Shown here in pieces: positions 18,414 through 27,719 of a stretch of 64,000 bases of DNA. Location: NCBI GenBank assembly GCA_002869565.1, contig PKUJ01000005.1:29542-93541 (forward strand), given 5' to 3'. The DNA is from Arcobacter sp. Lineage in GTDB: Bacteria; Campylobacterota; Campylobacteria; Campylobacterales; Arcobacteraceae. Position numbers and translations under genes: made by a program. Each line of letters starts with the position of its first letter. Position 1 is the first letter of the stretch. The notes below the pieces were generated by a model. The model was not told the DNA's origin and searched no databases. It was given only the letters and a program-made list of their open reading frames with translations.

Positions 18414-19241
18414 TTAAACTAAATCTTTTTTAGTAAAAATGGCATAACCTAAAAAGGCAAAACCAATTCCTAAAAGTATTGGATATAAAATTGAAAACAG
18501 TACAAATGTAGTCTGTTTAAATGTATCTAAAATATAAAATGCTACTGGGCCCATTACAGTAAGTGATGGGTCAAATAATGAAATTGCTGCAACTCTAAAT
18601 ATTTCCATTGGATTTAATAGTGCAATTGCAATAATAAAACCTTCTTCAAATCTATTTTGCATCATAAGTGAAATGAGTGCAATGTCAATAAAAGCTAAAA
18701 GAAAAATCCAGATAAAAAATGAGATACCCAGGGCTACTTCACTTGTTTTTACAAACGATGATATAAAAAATGCAATTCCCAAAAATGCAGATGATAAAGA
18801 AAATAGTAATCCTGTATATAAAAAGAATATACCCCAAGGAATTGAAGCTCCAATTGCTGCACCATAAATAATTGCAATAAGCATAGCAAAGAATACTGGT
18901 AAAAATACAGTTATAAATCTACCTAGAATTTTCCCCCAATAATATTGTTTTAAAGATATTGGAAAAGATAACATATATTCTAAAATATGACTATCTCTAT
19001 CTCCTGAAATTGAACGTACAGTTGTAATAAGTATGAATATTGGTAAAATTACAATTGTAACTTGAATATACATAAGTAGTAACCTACTTAATCCACTAAA
19101 TCCCATTACTTGTGATTGTGTAACTCCTGCAATAAAAAATAGTGCAATCATTCCACCAAAAACTAATGAGTAAACAAGAAACCATTTTGCTCTAAGTGAT
19201 TCTTTTAAATACAAGTAAGCTATTAATGATAGGTTTTTCAT
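18414..19241 (-). CDS. nosY: NosY, permease subunit of the nos ABC transporter
   Basis: A 275-residue ABC-2 type permease with six predicted membrane helices (about 18-40, 58-78, 105-128, 140-165, 172-195 and 245-270). The loop R-S-I-S-G-D-R-D-S-H-I-L-E-Y-M-L-S is characteristic of NosY. With NosF it forms the transporter needed for NosZ copper-centre assembly. It is separated from nosF by about 11 kb, whereas in related clusters nosY follows nosF. Its own promoter region repeats the architecture of the nosZ promoter, so it can still be co-expressed. Confidence 0.88.
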   Translation of the reverse strand: MKNLSLIAYLYLKESLRAKWFLVYSLVFGGMIALFFIAGVTQSQVMGFSGLSRLLLMYIQVTIVILPIFILITTVRSISGDRDSHILEYMLSFPISLKQYYWGKILGRFITVFLPVFFAMLIAIIYGAAIGASIPWGIFFLYTGLLFSLSSAFLGIAFFISSFVKTSEVALGISFFIWIFLLAFIDIALISLMMQNRFEEGFIIAIALLNPMEIFRVAAISLFDPSLTVMGPVAFYILDTFKQTTFVLFSILYPILLGIGFAFLGYAIFTKKDLV

Positions 19242-19268
19242 AACCTTCCTTTTATAAACGAAAAATGT

Positions 19269-19310
19269 ATTTTACAATATCAAACTAAGAAAATAATTGT
19301 TTTGTATCAA
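19269..19310 (-). promoter_or_regulatory. Probable nosY promoter with a weak FNR-type box
   Basis: On the minus strand, TTGATACAAAACAA (19297-19310) matches 8 of 10 defined FNR positions. TAAAAT (19269-19274) follows with exactly the same 34.5-base spacing as in the nosZ promoter, so the weak box gains support from geometry. The start codon lies about 20 bases beyond the predicted transcript start, after AAGGAAGG. Confidence 0.55.
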
Positions 19311-19384
19311 TATGTTAAAAAGTTTTCCTATTGCCAATATGAATAAATAGACTTTAAAAGTATTCATTATATAAGTAATATATT

Positions 19385-19447
19385 AAATATTATAATTAAT
19401 ATTTTTAATTATGGATTATATAATATCTTGAGTTTCTTTTTAGTCGC
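19385..19447. repeat. Intergenic direct repeat, copy B
   Basis: The 29-base core at 19419-19447 matches copy A at 27 of 29 positions and has the same orientation. It lies between the norQ 3' end and the nosY promoter. The two copies bracket a 3.9-kb block holding the response regulator, its kinase, the NosL-like gene and nosY. Confidence 0.7.
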
Positions 19448-19502
19448 TAGTATAAAAATTTAAAAAAAGTCTATATTTCAATAATAAATTAAATAATAGT
19501 TT

Positions 19503-20282
19503 TTATTTTCCAAAATGTAATGAAATCAGTTTTTCTAATACTTTTAAAACATCATCTTCATCACTTAATGATTCAACTATTGAGTGAATACAAGCGTTAT
19601 ATGGATTAAAACCTTTTTTGATAAGCTTTGCTGCATATATTAATAACCTAGTTGAAACTGCTTCTTGAATATCTGTATCAGAAAGTTCTCTTATTTCTCC
19701 TGCAATTTCTACAAGTTTTTGTGCAATACTTTCATCAACTTCACTCTCTTTAATAATTATTTCTTTTTCAACTTTTGCTTCTGGATAGTTAAATGAAAGA
19801 GAAATAAATCTTTGTTTTGTACTTGGTTTCATTCCTTTTAAAACATTTTGATAACCTGGGTTATATGAAACAACTAACATAAAATCTGGATGTGCTTCTA
19901 TCACTTCTCCTGTTCTATCAATTGGTAGTACTCTTCTATAGTCTGCTAGTGAGTGAAGCACAACTGTAGTATCTTTTCTTGCTTCTATAATTTCGTCTAA
20001 ATAACAAATTCCACCATTTCTCACAGCTTTTGTAAGTGGTCCATCTTGCCAATAAGTTCCATTTTCATCAATTAAATGCCGTCCTACTAAATCAGCAGCA
20101 CTTAAGTCATCGTGACAAACTACTGTATAAACTTCTCTATTTAGTTTTTCACCCATATGTTCAATGAATCTAGTTTTTCCACATCCTGTCGGACCTTTTA
20201 TAAGAACAGGTAAATTCATAGAAGCCGCAGCTTCAAAAAGTTCAACTTCGTTTGATTGAGATAAATAATACGTATTTGACAT
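19503..20282 (-). CDS. norQ: NorQ/CbbQ-type AAA+ ATPase
   Basis: A 259-residue MoxR-family ATPase with Walker A G-P-T-G-C-G-K-T-R, Walker B I-C-Y-L-D-E-I and sensor region V-V-S-Y-N-P-G-Y-Q. NorQ works with the VWA protein NorD to mature or activate nitric oxide reductase. The ATG at 20282 is preferred to an upstream in-frame TTG at 20288 because AAGGAAA sits about eight bases before it. It follows norD by 15 bases and ends the norCBDQ operon. Confidence 0.92.
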   Translation of the reverse strand: MSNTYYLSQSNEVELFEAAASMNLPVLIKGPTGCGKTRFIEHMGEKLNREVYTVVCHDDLSAADLVGRHLIDENGTYWQDGPLTKAVRNGGICYLDEIIEARKDTTVVLHSLADYRRVLPIDRTGEVIEAHPDFMLVVSYNPGYQNVLKGMKPSTKQRFISLSFNYPEAKVEKEIIIKESEVDESIAQKLVEIAGEIRELSDTDIQEAVSTRLLIYAAKLIKKGFNPYNACIHSIVESLSDEDDVLKVLEKLISLHFGK

Positions 20283-20297
20283 TATCAATTTCCTTTT

Positions 20298-22070
20298 TTA
20301 TTTTGTTAAATTTATATATACTTCAGGCATAACTTTTGGAAGTTTTTTGCTGTCTCTTACAACTGCATAGCCATTTTTCCCAAATAGATATCCTAAATAA
20401 TCTTTTGCTTCAATATCAATTGTTATGCAAAAAGGAGTAATACCTTTTTGTTTTACTTCTTCAATAGCTTTTTTTGTATCTTCAATACCATATCTTCCAT
20501 CGTATCTATCTATGTCATTTGGTTTTCCATCACTAATAATAAGTAAAAGTTTATTTTGACTTTGTTGTCTATCCAAAATCTTTGTAGACTCTCTAATTGC
20601 TGCACCTAATCTTGTGTAGTAGCCTGGTTTTATAGAGTCAATTCTTCCTCGTATCAAATCAGAGTATTTTTCTTTAAAATTTTTTATTATATGAAATCTT
20701 ACATTTGTATTTTTATTTGATGAGAATGCGTAGATTGCAAATTTATCCTGTAGTTTTTCTAAAGCCTGAGAGAAGACCATTAACCCATCTTTTATCATAT
20801 CAATTACCCGAATTTCTTCAGTGATTCCAGCTTCTGTTGAAAGTGAAATATCTGCAAGAATAAGAGTAGCCATATCTCTTGTTTTCTTTTCAAAGTTTTC
20901 ATAAAATTTTTGATGATGAAGTGATTTATTTTGATGACCTTTATAATCTATCCAAGTATCAAGGCAAATTTCATCTCCATAGGGAAGTCTGTTACTTTTA
21001 AATCTATCAATCTCAAGTAAATCAAGTTCTGTTTGAATTTTTTTAACTGTTTTTTCTAATCGTTTTGGTAGTGAAATTGCTTCAATATTTGATGTAATAA
21101 TAGGTTTTATCCGAACAAAATTTTCTAAATACTTTTTCTTTGTATAATCCCATTCATCAATATAATATCCTTTACCAATAGGATATTCTTCAGGCATATC
21201 AGGAGTTAAATCTAAATCCATTTTAACTCTTGCTTTTAGATTTGCTTTTTTTTGTCCTAAAGTAATCTCATCTAAATCTTCTGCATTATAAAGTGCATCT
21301 TCATCAAAACTATCATCTTCAGCACGATCAACATTCACTTGTTCTAATATACTCATTAAGCCTTCTGGAATAAAAGCCATAAATCCATCAGTCTCTTTTT
21401 TATCATCAATTTGATTGGCTTTCTTTTTCATATTTAGAGATTCAACTTTTTCATCTTTTCTTTTATCTTGATTCTCTTCTTCCTCATCTTGAGTATTAAG
21501 ACTATTTTTTTTATTTAGTGATGGATATACCCACATTATAAATGGATATTCTTCATCTGTTTTTTTATATTCAAGTTGATTTACGTAAGAGAGTTCAGGT
21601 ATCCTTGAGATAAGATATTGGCTTGACTGATTATAGAAATCTCTAAATCCAATATATCTATCACAAAGATATTTTGTGGCTTCTTGATTTTGTTTTATAA
21701 TATTTGACTCTTTAACATTTACTTTTGTAATCATTGCAATTAACCAAAAATACAGCATTTTATTCTCTTCTATTGTTGGTAAAATATCAAGTGAAGGAGG
21801 AAGATAAATTGCATTATTATCTTGCCAAGTTAAAAAAAGTGATTTTCCGTATCCTGAAAGTTTTTGTAAAAAAGTTCTTGATTTCTTAATATTTCTTTTG
21901 TCTGTAATTTTTAACTCTTTACCTTTATCACCTCCTAAAAGATGATAAAAGATTTTAAAAGATTTAGAGTGTTCAGAAAAAGAAACTTTTGCTTCTTTAT
22001 TAGAAATAGTTGTTTTTTTGCTTAAATATTTATCCCAAGCTTTACCTATATCTTCTTCCCACTCTAACAT
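20298..22070 (-). CDS. norD: NorD, VWA-domain nitric oxide reductase activation protein
   Basis: A 590-residue protein with a long variable N-terminal region and an acidic, Lys-rich middle (about 190-285). A C-terminal von Willebrand A domain starts near 400 with the MIDAS motif D-I-S-L-S-T and also has I-S-D-G-K-P-N-D. The combination upstream of a NorQ ATPase and downstream of norB identifies NorD. It is predicted to be a chaperone-like partner of NorQ for insertion of the non-haem iron in NorB. Start and stop are tightly spaced in the operon (2 bases after norB). Confidence 0.92.
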   Translation of the reverse strand: MLEWEEDIGKAWDKYLSKKTTISNKEAKVSFSEHSKSFKIFYHLLGGDKGKELKITDKRNIKKSRTFLQKLSGYGKSLFLTWQDNNAIYLPPSLDILPTIEENKMLYFWLIAMITKVNVKESNIIKQNQEATKYLCDRYIGFRDFYNQSSQYLISRIPELSYVNQLEYKKTDEEYPFIMWVYPSLNKKNSLNTQDEEEENQDKRKDEKVESLNMKKKANQIDDKKETDGFMAFIPEGLMSILEQVNVDRAEDDSFDEDALYNAEDLDEITLGQKKANLKARVKMDLDLTPDMPEEYPIGKGYYIDEWDYTKKKYLENFVRIKPIITSNIEAISLPKRLEKTVKKIQTELDLLEIDRFKSNRLPYGDEICLDTWIDYKGHQNKSLHHQKFYENFEKKTRDMATLILADISLSTEAGITEEIRVIDMIKDGLMVFSQALEKLQDKFAIYAFSSNKNTNVRFHIIKNFKEKYSDLIRGRIDSIKPGYYTRLGAAIRESTKILDRQQSQNKLLLIISDGKPNDIDRYDGRYGIEDTKKAIEEVKQKGITPFCITIDIEAKDYLGYLFGKNGYAVVRDSKKLPKVMPEVYINLTK

Positions 22071-22072
22071 GA

Positions 22073-23458
<1,386 letters not shown>

Positions 23459-23905
23459 CTATCCTTCAATATTCGGTGGCCATTCATTGTCATCAATTTT
23501 TGATGTCCAAATCAGGAAGTTTGCAAGATCATTTACTTCTGTCTCACTTAAATTAAACTGTGGCATTTTTCTTCTGTCTGGTGCATCTAGTGGTTGTGCA
23601 GCCATCCATCCTTGCATATATGCTTTAAAAGTTGCTTCATCTGATGCTCCTCTTCTATTAAATACATTTCCTAGTTCAGGTGCGTAATATGCTCCTTCTC
23701 CCATAATAGTATGGCAACCAACACAGTTGTTAACTTCCCATAAATGTTTTCCATGTGCAACAGATTTTGTAATATTCTGTGCATTAGATAATTTAGGAAC
23801 TTGTTGTACTGTATCAAGTGTCAATCCGGCAAATACTAAAATAGCAAAAAGGCTTCCACCTAAATAGATGTTTCTAGCCATACCTTTTGTTATTCGATCG
23901 CTCAT
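23459..23905 (-). CDS. norC: Nitric oxide reductase cytochrome c subunit NorC
   Basis: A 148-residue protein with one N-terminal anchor helix (about 12-32) and one haem c site C-V-G-C-H (C61, C64, H65), followed by G-E-G-A-Y-Y-A-P-E-L typical of NorC. It passes electrons to NorB. It is first in norCBDQ, preceded by AAGGAG and by two Rrf2-type operators in the 137 bases shared with the divergent regulator gene. No FNR-type box was seen upstream. Confidence 0.96.
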   Translation of the reverse strand: MSDRITKGMARNIYLGGSLFAILVFAGLTLDTVQQVPKLSNAQNITKSVAHGKHLWEVNNCVGCHTIMGEGAYYAPELGNVFNRRGASDEATFKAYMQGWMAAQPLDAPDRRKMPQFNLSETEVNDLANFLIWTSKIDDNEWPPNIEG

Positions 23906-23925
23906 TCTAACTCCTTTTTTTAATT

Positions 23926-23939
23926 CTACCTATAAGTAG
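23926..23939. promoter_or_regulatory. Rrf2/NsrR-type operator 1 before norC
   Basis: CTACCTATAAGTAG is an inverted repeat (arms CTAC and GTAG with paired centre), 21 bases before the norC start. A second copy lies 47 bases further upstream. It is a probable binding site of the adjacent Rrf2 regulator. Confidence 0.65.
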
Positions 23940-23972
23940 TATTTTGAAATATTAACAAATATAAGTTTAATT

Positions 23973-23986
23973 CTACCTTTAAGTAG
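23973..23986. promoter_or_regulatory. Rrf2/NsrR-type operator 2
   Basis: CTACCTTTAAGTAG is nearly identical to operator 1, and the six bases to the left (TTAATT) are repeated too. It overlaps a TATACT-like -10 on the norC strand, so binding could block norC. Confidence 0.65.
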
Positions 23987-24042
23987 TATATAAAATTTAT
24001 ATTGTTAAAATCACTTCTGATATAATCATTAAAAGGAAAAAT

Positions 24043-24456
24043 ATGCAATTACATAATACAACACAATATGCAATTCGAATATTGAGTTATATCGCTAAAT
24101 ATGGCACTTCAAGGCTCTACTCTGCAAAAGAATTATCAGAAACTTTAAATATTCCATATAAGTTTTTAACAAAAATTATGACGACATTAGTGAAATCTGA
24201 CTTTGTAGATTCAATAAAAGGACGAGAGGGTGGATATAAATTATCAAGATCTGCACAAAGTATAAGTGTTTATGATATATTAGGTTCTTTTAAAGAACTA
24301 GAAGATGATTCAAAATGTGTTTTAGGAATTGGTGAGTGTGATGGTAATAATAAATGTGCATTACATGATCAATGGATAGAGCCAAGGGATTTAATACGTA
24401 AAATGTATAAGGATACAACTTTAGATAAATTAGAGGGACAAGATTTTAAGATGTAA
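24043..24456 (+). CDS. nsrR: Rrf2-family regulator, probable NO sensor NsrR
   Basis: A 137-residue protein with an N-terminal winged helix (about 1-75, T-T-Q-Y-A-I-R-I-L and I-K-G-R-E-G-G-Y-K-L) and three cysteines, C92, C99 and C105, spaced for an Fe-S cluster as in NsrR and IscR. It is divergent from norC, and two matched operators lie between them. The simplest reading is an NO-sensitive repressor of norCBDQ. IscR or RsrR-like roles are less likely given the neighbours. A TATAAT at 24021-24026 is its probable -10. Confidence 0.82.
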   Translation: MQLHNTTQYAIRILSYIAKYGTSRLYSAKELSETLNIPYKFLTKIMTTLVKSDFVDSIKGREGGYKLSRSAQSISVYDILGSFKELEDDSKCVLGIGECDGNNKCALHDQWIEPRDLIRKMYKDTTLDKLEGQDFKM

Positions 24457-24458
24457 TC

Positions 24459-24716
24459 TTATCTTTGTATTGGTAAAAGATAAGCTATAGAAATTAACCC
24501 AACAATTAATAGTAACCACAAAGATATGAACATTCTATATTTTAATTTTACATTTTTTAAGCCCATAAAATAATCAATTATTAGTTGTCCTTTTATTATT
24601 GTTGTAATAAATACAATAATAGTAAAAGTAGAAGTAAATGAATTTGAATTTCCTAAAAAAAGTGTTATGGAAGTTAATAAAAATAAAATTATATAAATAT
24701 ATATTGTTTTAATCAT
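24459..24716 (-). CDS. Small membrane protein, cytochrome oxidase subunit IV/NorF-like
   Basis: An 85-residue protein with three predicted helices (about 3-20, 25-45 and 60-80), matching prokaryotic oxidase subunit IV or NorF-type proteins. A longer frame exists to 24779, but those 21 residues overlap the upstream gene. The ATG at 24716, directly after that gene's stop, is the better start. It ends an operon of oxidase-like accessory genes and converges on nsrR with only two bases between. Confidence 0.65.
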   Translation of the reverse strand: MIKTIYIYIILFLLTSITLFLGNSNSFTSTFTIIVFITTIIKGQLIIDYFMGLKNVKLKYRMFISLWLLLIVGLISIAYLLPIQR

Positions 24717-24718
24717 TT

Positions 24719-25300
24719 TTATCTCATTATATAAATTAAAGGAAATAGAATAATCCACAACAGGTCTACCATATGCCAATATGAAGCACCAGTCTCTAAC
24801 CCAATATGATTATTCTGTGTATATGTACCAACTTTTGTTTTTTGATAAAGATTGAAAAGAATAATAACACCAAGAAGTACATGTAAAAAATGGAATATTG
24901 TTAAAAGAAAATAGAACATAAAAAATGTATTTGTACTTAGATTTATGCCTTCTTGATATTTATGAGTAAATTCAATTATTTTTAAAACTAAAAAAAACGT
25001 TCCAAATCCAATTGCAGCTAAAATCCAATTCGATGCAATAAAAAATGTATTTGATTTTTCATCTTGTTTTATAATATTTGTAGCTTTTACAATAAAAAAA
25101 CTACTACTTATTAGAAGAATAGTATTTATAAATCCAAAATTTTGTTCTAATAATAGCTGTGAGTTATTAAAAATATCAATCTCTTGTCTTCTGGAATAAG
25201 CAAATCCTAAAAAAAGAGCTCCAAAGGTAATAAGTTCTATATAGATAATAATCCATATAGCAAAATCCCCTGGAGGATATTTTTTATCTGTTATTTTCAT
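24719..25300 (-). CDS. norE: Haem-copper oxidase subunit III-like protein (NorE-like)
   Basis: A 193-residue membrane protein with five helices and the subunit III pattern P-P-G-D-F-A-I-W-I near the start, E-L-I-T-F-G-A-L-F-L-G in helix 1, H-F-L-H-V-L-L-G-V in helix 4, and a C-terminal Y-W-H-M-V-D-L-L-W. NorE proteins are subunit III homologues found beside nor genes and modestly improve NO reduction. Placement near norCBDQ supports NorE over a respiratory oxidase, as no subunit I or II of an oxygen reductase is nearby. Confidence 0.8.
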   Translation of the reverse strand: MKITDKKYPPGDFAIWIIIYIELITFGALFLGFAYSRRQEIDIFNNSQLLLEQNFGFINTILLISSSFFIVKATNIIKQDEKSNTFFIASNWILAAIGFGTFFLVLKIIEFTHKYQEGINLSTNTFFMFYFLLTIFHFLHVLLGVIILFNLYQKTKVGTYTQNNHIGLETGASYWHMVDLLWIILFPLIYIMR

Positions 25301-25322
25301 AAAGTTTTTTTATTTAAAAGGA

Positions 25323-25739
25323 TTAAACACTGAACATTATTTGTGATATAAATACTATTATAATTACAAAAATAAAAGGTAGTAAATGGCCTTTGAATAC
25401 AAAAGGTTGTATCCCAAAAAAGACCTGAAGAACTCCTCTTAATCCTAGCCACAGTCCTAAAAATGCTTTTATAGCAAGTAGTATTTGGAAGTTTGAAAAC
25501 CCATTTTCAATTGAACCAAAATTTACATGAAATAAGTATATCCCAGTAATAACTGCAACTACCAATGCTTTAGGTACTAAAGCTTTTGTAAATAATGCAA
25601 AATAACTTCTTACTTCATTGTATTTTTCTTCACTTAATGCTTTTTTCATTCTCATCAAAATTAAATTATCAGTAAATAAAAAGCCACCATAAATTAAAAC
25701 TGAAAAAAGATGAAGAAGTTTTATAAAAACATAAATCAT
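25323..25739 (-). CDS. Four-helix membrane protein of unknown function
   Basis: A 138-residue protein with about four helices (5-25, 50-70, 80-105 and 112-135). The opening K-L-L-H-L-F-S-V-L-I-Y-G-G-F-L-F has a His in the first helix as in CopD/DUF2269-like membrane proteins that can bind haem. I cannot name the family with certainty. It sits in the operon between the NorE-like gene and a DUF59 protein and presumably serves the same NO-related process. Confidence 0.6.
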   Translation of the reverse strand: MIYVFIKLLHLFSVLIYGGFLFTDNLILMRMKKALSEEKYNEVRSYFALFTKALVPKALVVAVITGIYLFHVNFGSIENGFSNFQILLAIKAFLGLWLGLRGVLQVFFGIQPFVFKGHLLPFIFVIIIVFISQIMFSV

Positions 25740-25742
25740 ATA

Positions 25743-26048
25743 TTACATTCCACCAAGTTTTGCTTTTACATTGTCATCAGCCATTGAGATATTCCAAACA
25801 GGTTCCCAAACAACTTCAACAGATGCTAATTGTGCTTTTGGTAACTCTCTTAAAACTGCTTCTTCAACCCATTGTACAATCATTTGATGAAGAGGACAAG
25901 CTTTTGTACTAAGTGTCATAATAACTTTTACTTCCATATCTGCATTACACGAAGCATCATAAATAAGCCCCATTTCAACAAGATTAAATCCAACTTCAGG
26001 GTCATTTACTGTAGAAACAGCTTTGAAAATTTCTTCTTTACTATACAT
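25743..26048 (-). CDS. DUF59/MIP18-family metal-sulfur assembly protein
   Basis: A 101-residue protein with the family opening V-N-D-P-E-V-G-F-N-L-V-E-M-G-L-I-Y and the cysteine motif S-T-K-A-C-P-L. The central D-P-E and T-x-x-x-C-P match PaaD/SufT-type Fe-S or metal cluster assembly factors. In the NO-related operon it may repair or load clusters damaged by NO; this is inference. Its start overlaps the upstream membrane gene by eight bases. Confidence 0.85.
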   Translation of the reverse strand: MYSKEEIFKAVSTVNDPEVGFNLVEMGLIYDASCNADMEVKVIMTLSTKACPLHQMIVQWVEEAVLRELPKAQLASVEVVWEPVWNISMADDNVKAKLGGM

Positions 26049-27288
26049 TTTTTTCTTCCTTAAAATTAATCATAAATAATATATCTTTTAATAAAAATAT
26101 TGAGCCTATAAATAAGATACTTACACCACTTTTATAAATAATATCAATACCACTATATAATCCAACTGCTACAATTATAACTCCTATTGAAGTTGATAAA
26201 AATTGAAAATTAGAGCTTTTTTTCGGAATTAAATCCACTAACATCGGTACTTTTCTTTTCCCAACATATGGAGAAAATCTTTCGTACCAAACTAAAAATG
26301 GAATAATTTTATACAAATGCCCAGTAATTATAAAAGTAATATATCCTGCAAATATTAACCATGAAAATGTTAAAAGTAATTCTTGTCTAGGATTATAAAG
26401 ATATAAAACTCCTAGAATTAAGGCTATACTTAGACAAATATATGAAAAAACCATACTTTTAAAATAGATATCAATTTCTATTCTAACTCTTGTTTTATAT
26501 ATTATATAAATTTGATAAAAATATAAAAAGAAAGCTAGAATACTTAATCCATACCCTAAATATTCAAAAATTTTATTTTCTAATAAAGTAGAAATACAAA
26601 CAATTATAATTGCAATAGATAAGATTATTAAAGCAGCTTTTACATAATTCCACGTGAAGTTATGACTTAACCAAAACATAGGTAGAAGAATTAAACTCAT
26701 TCCCATAATTGTTATCCCTACATATCCAAAGAAGACTAAAAAAACATGAGTTTTTAATAAAGAATAAATATCAACAGATAATATTCCTGCATATCCTAAA
26801 GCCATAATGATTCCTATTATTAATCCAAATAATAAAAAAAGATTTGCCACTATTACGGTTGTAATTACAAAGTTAATTTTTTTTACTCTTAAAACTGTTA
26901 AAAAAGTCTCAATTAAAAATATACTAAATGAGATAAAAGCAATAATTCCACCAAAAGGCAAAAGTAGGGGATAGGTATAAAAACCTAAAGCCATTAAAAT
27001 TGTTCCAATAAGAAGTAAAGGATATATAGCATAATACAAATCAACTGCAAAGTGACCAACTTCTAAAACTACAGGTACAAGTTGTGCCATCGCTCCAAAG
27101 ATTATCATCATAACAAATCCAAGTAAAAATAGATGAACCCATGATAACACAGCCCCCTCTAGATTATGAATAAGTTCAACATTAAATCCAAATAGTAAAG
27201 CTGCACTACAAAGAAAAACGAGTGCAGCTATTATAAAATAGGGAGCTATTAGCTTAAAAGGTGGTGCAAAAGCAGTTGAAATATTCAT
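26041..27288 (-). CDS. Large polytopic membrane protein, haem-copper oxidase/NnrS-like
   Basis: A 415-residue protein with about 12 membrane helices. Helix 2 reads S-W-V-H-L-F-L-L-G-F-V and a later helix T-H-V-F-L-V-F-F-G-Y-V. The paired His-F-x-x-G-[FY]-V pattern resembles haem-copper oxidase subunit I-like and NnrS-like proteins. The full set of catalytic His ligands of NorB is not present, so it is unlikely to be a second NO reductase. Presence in a NO-stress operon suggests binding of haem, copper or NO, or a role in assembly. Family placement is tentative. Confidence 0.6.
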   Translation of the reverse strand: MNISTAFAPPFKLIAPYFIIAALVFLCSAALLFGFNVELIHNLEGAVLSWVHLFLLGFVMMIIFGAMAQLVPVVLEVGHFAVDLYYAIYPLLLIGTILMALGFYTYPLLLPFGGIIAFISFSIFLIETFLTVLRVKKINFVITTVIVANLFLLFGLIIGIIMALGYAGILSVDIYSLLKTHVFLVFFGYVGITIMGMSLILLPMFWLSHNFTWNYVKAALIILSIAIIIVCISTLLENKIFEYLGYGLSILAFFLYFYQIYIIYKTRVRIEIDIYFKSMVFSYICLSIALILGVLYLYNPRQELLLTFSWLIFAGYITFIITGHLYKIIPFLVWYERFSPYVGKRKVPMLVDLIPKKSSNFQFLSTSIGVIIVAVGLYSGIDIIYKSGVSILFIGSIFLLKDILFMINFKEEKNV

Positions 27289-27294
27289 TATTGA

Positions 27295-27627
27295 CTAACA
27301 ATCCCCACCACTACAAGAGTTTTGAGTAAAATCAGTATTATTATTTGCATTTGATTTTTTTTTGAAAGTTATTTTAGCTTTTCCCTCTTCAGTAATTTCT
27401 TCATTAAAATTAAACTCTGCTATAATTTTTGGGAAGAGTCCTCCTGGAGATTTATGATTTATCATTATTAATTGACTACTTTCATCTAATAATTGTAATC
27501 CTAGCATTGCATTGACCATAGGATCCGGTGGTCCACACATACTTGTATCAAATTGGTAAGTTGTTAATCCATCTTCAATTGATTTGAAAAAATCTACAGT
27601 TGCGCCTAAAACTTCTATTTTTTCCAT
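27295..27627 (-). CDS. DUF2249-like small protein with C-terminal Cys motif
   Basis: A 110-residue soluble protein. The segment C-G-P-P-D-P-M near 31-37 followed by a helix and N-H-K-S-P-G-G-L-F-P-K-I resembles the TusA-like fold of DUF2249, where a P-P-[ED]-P motif caps the helix. It ends with the unusual tail C-S-G-G-D-C, a possible metal or redox site. It is the first gene of the 27.6-24.5 kb operon and has an excellent FNR-type promoter, so it is probably expressed under low oxygen. The function is unknown. Confidence 0.6.
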   Translation of the reverse strand: MEKIEVLGATVDFFKSIEDGLTTYQFDTSMCGPPDPMVNAMLGLQLLDESSQLIMINHKSPGGLFPKIIAEFNFNEEITEEGKAKITFKKKSNANNNTDFTQNSCSGGDC

Positions 27628-27655
27628 AGTTTAGCCTTTGATTTAATATTCTAGA

Positions 27656-27697
27656 AGTTTAACTTTTTTAAATATTTCTAGCCTTGATACAAATCAA
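27656..27697 (-). promoter_or_regulatory. Promoter with a perfect FNR-type box for the oxidase-like operon
   Basis: The palindrome TTGATACAAATCAA on the + strand (minus strand TTGATTTGTATCAA, 27684-27697) is a perfect FNR match. TAAACT (27656-27661) lies at the same 34.5-base spacing from box centre as in the nosZ promoter. The first gene starts at 27627. Confidence 0.75.
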
Positions 27698-27719
27698 TAG
27701 GGTGGAGTTTAAGAATTTG

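Noticed and set aside
24717..24779. Longer start for the subunit IV-like protein
   Set aside because: The extra 21 residues overlap the upstream gene and are polar; the ATG at 24716 right after that gene's stop fits better.
26041..27288. Second nitric oxide reductase
   Set aside because: The 12-helix protein lacks the full His and Glu ligand set seen in NorB at 22.1-23.4 kb.
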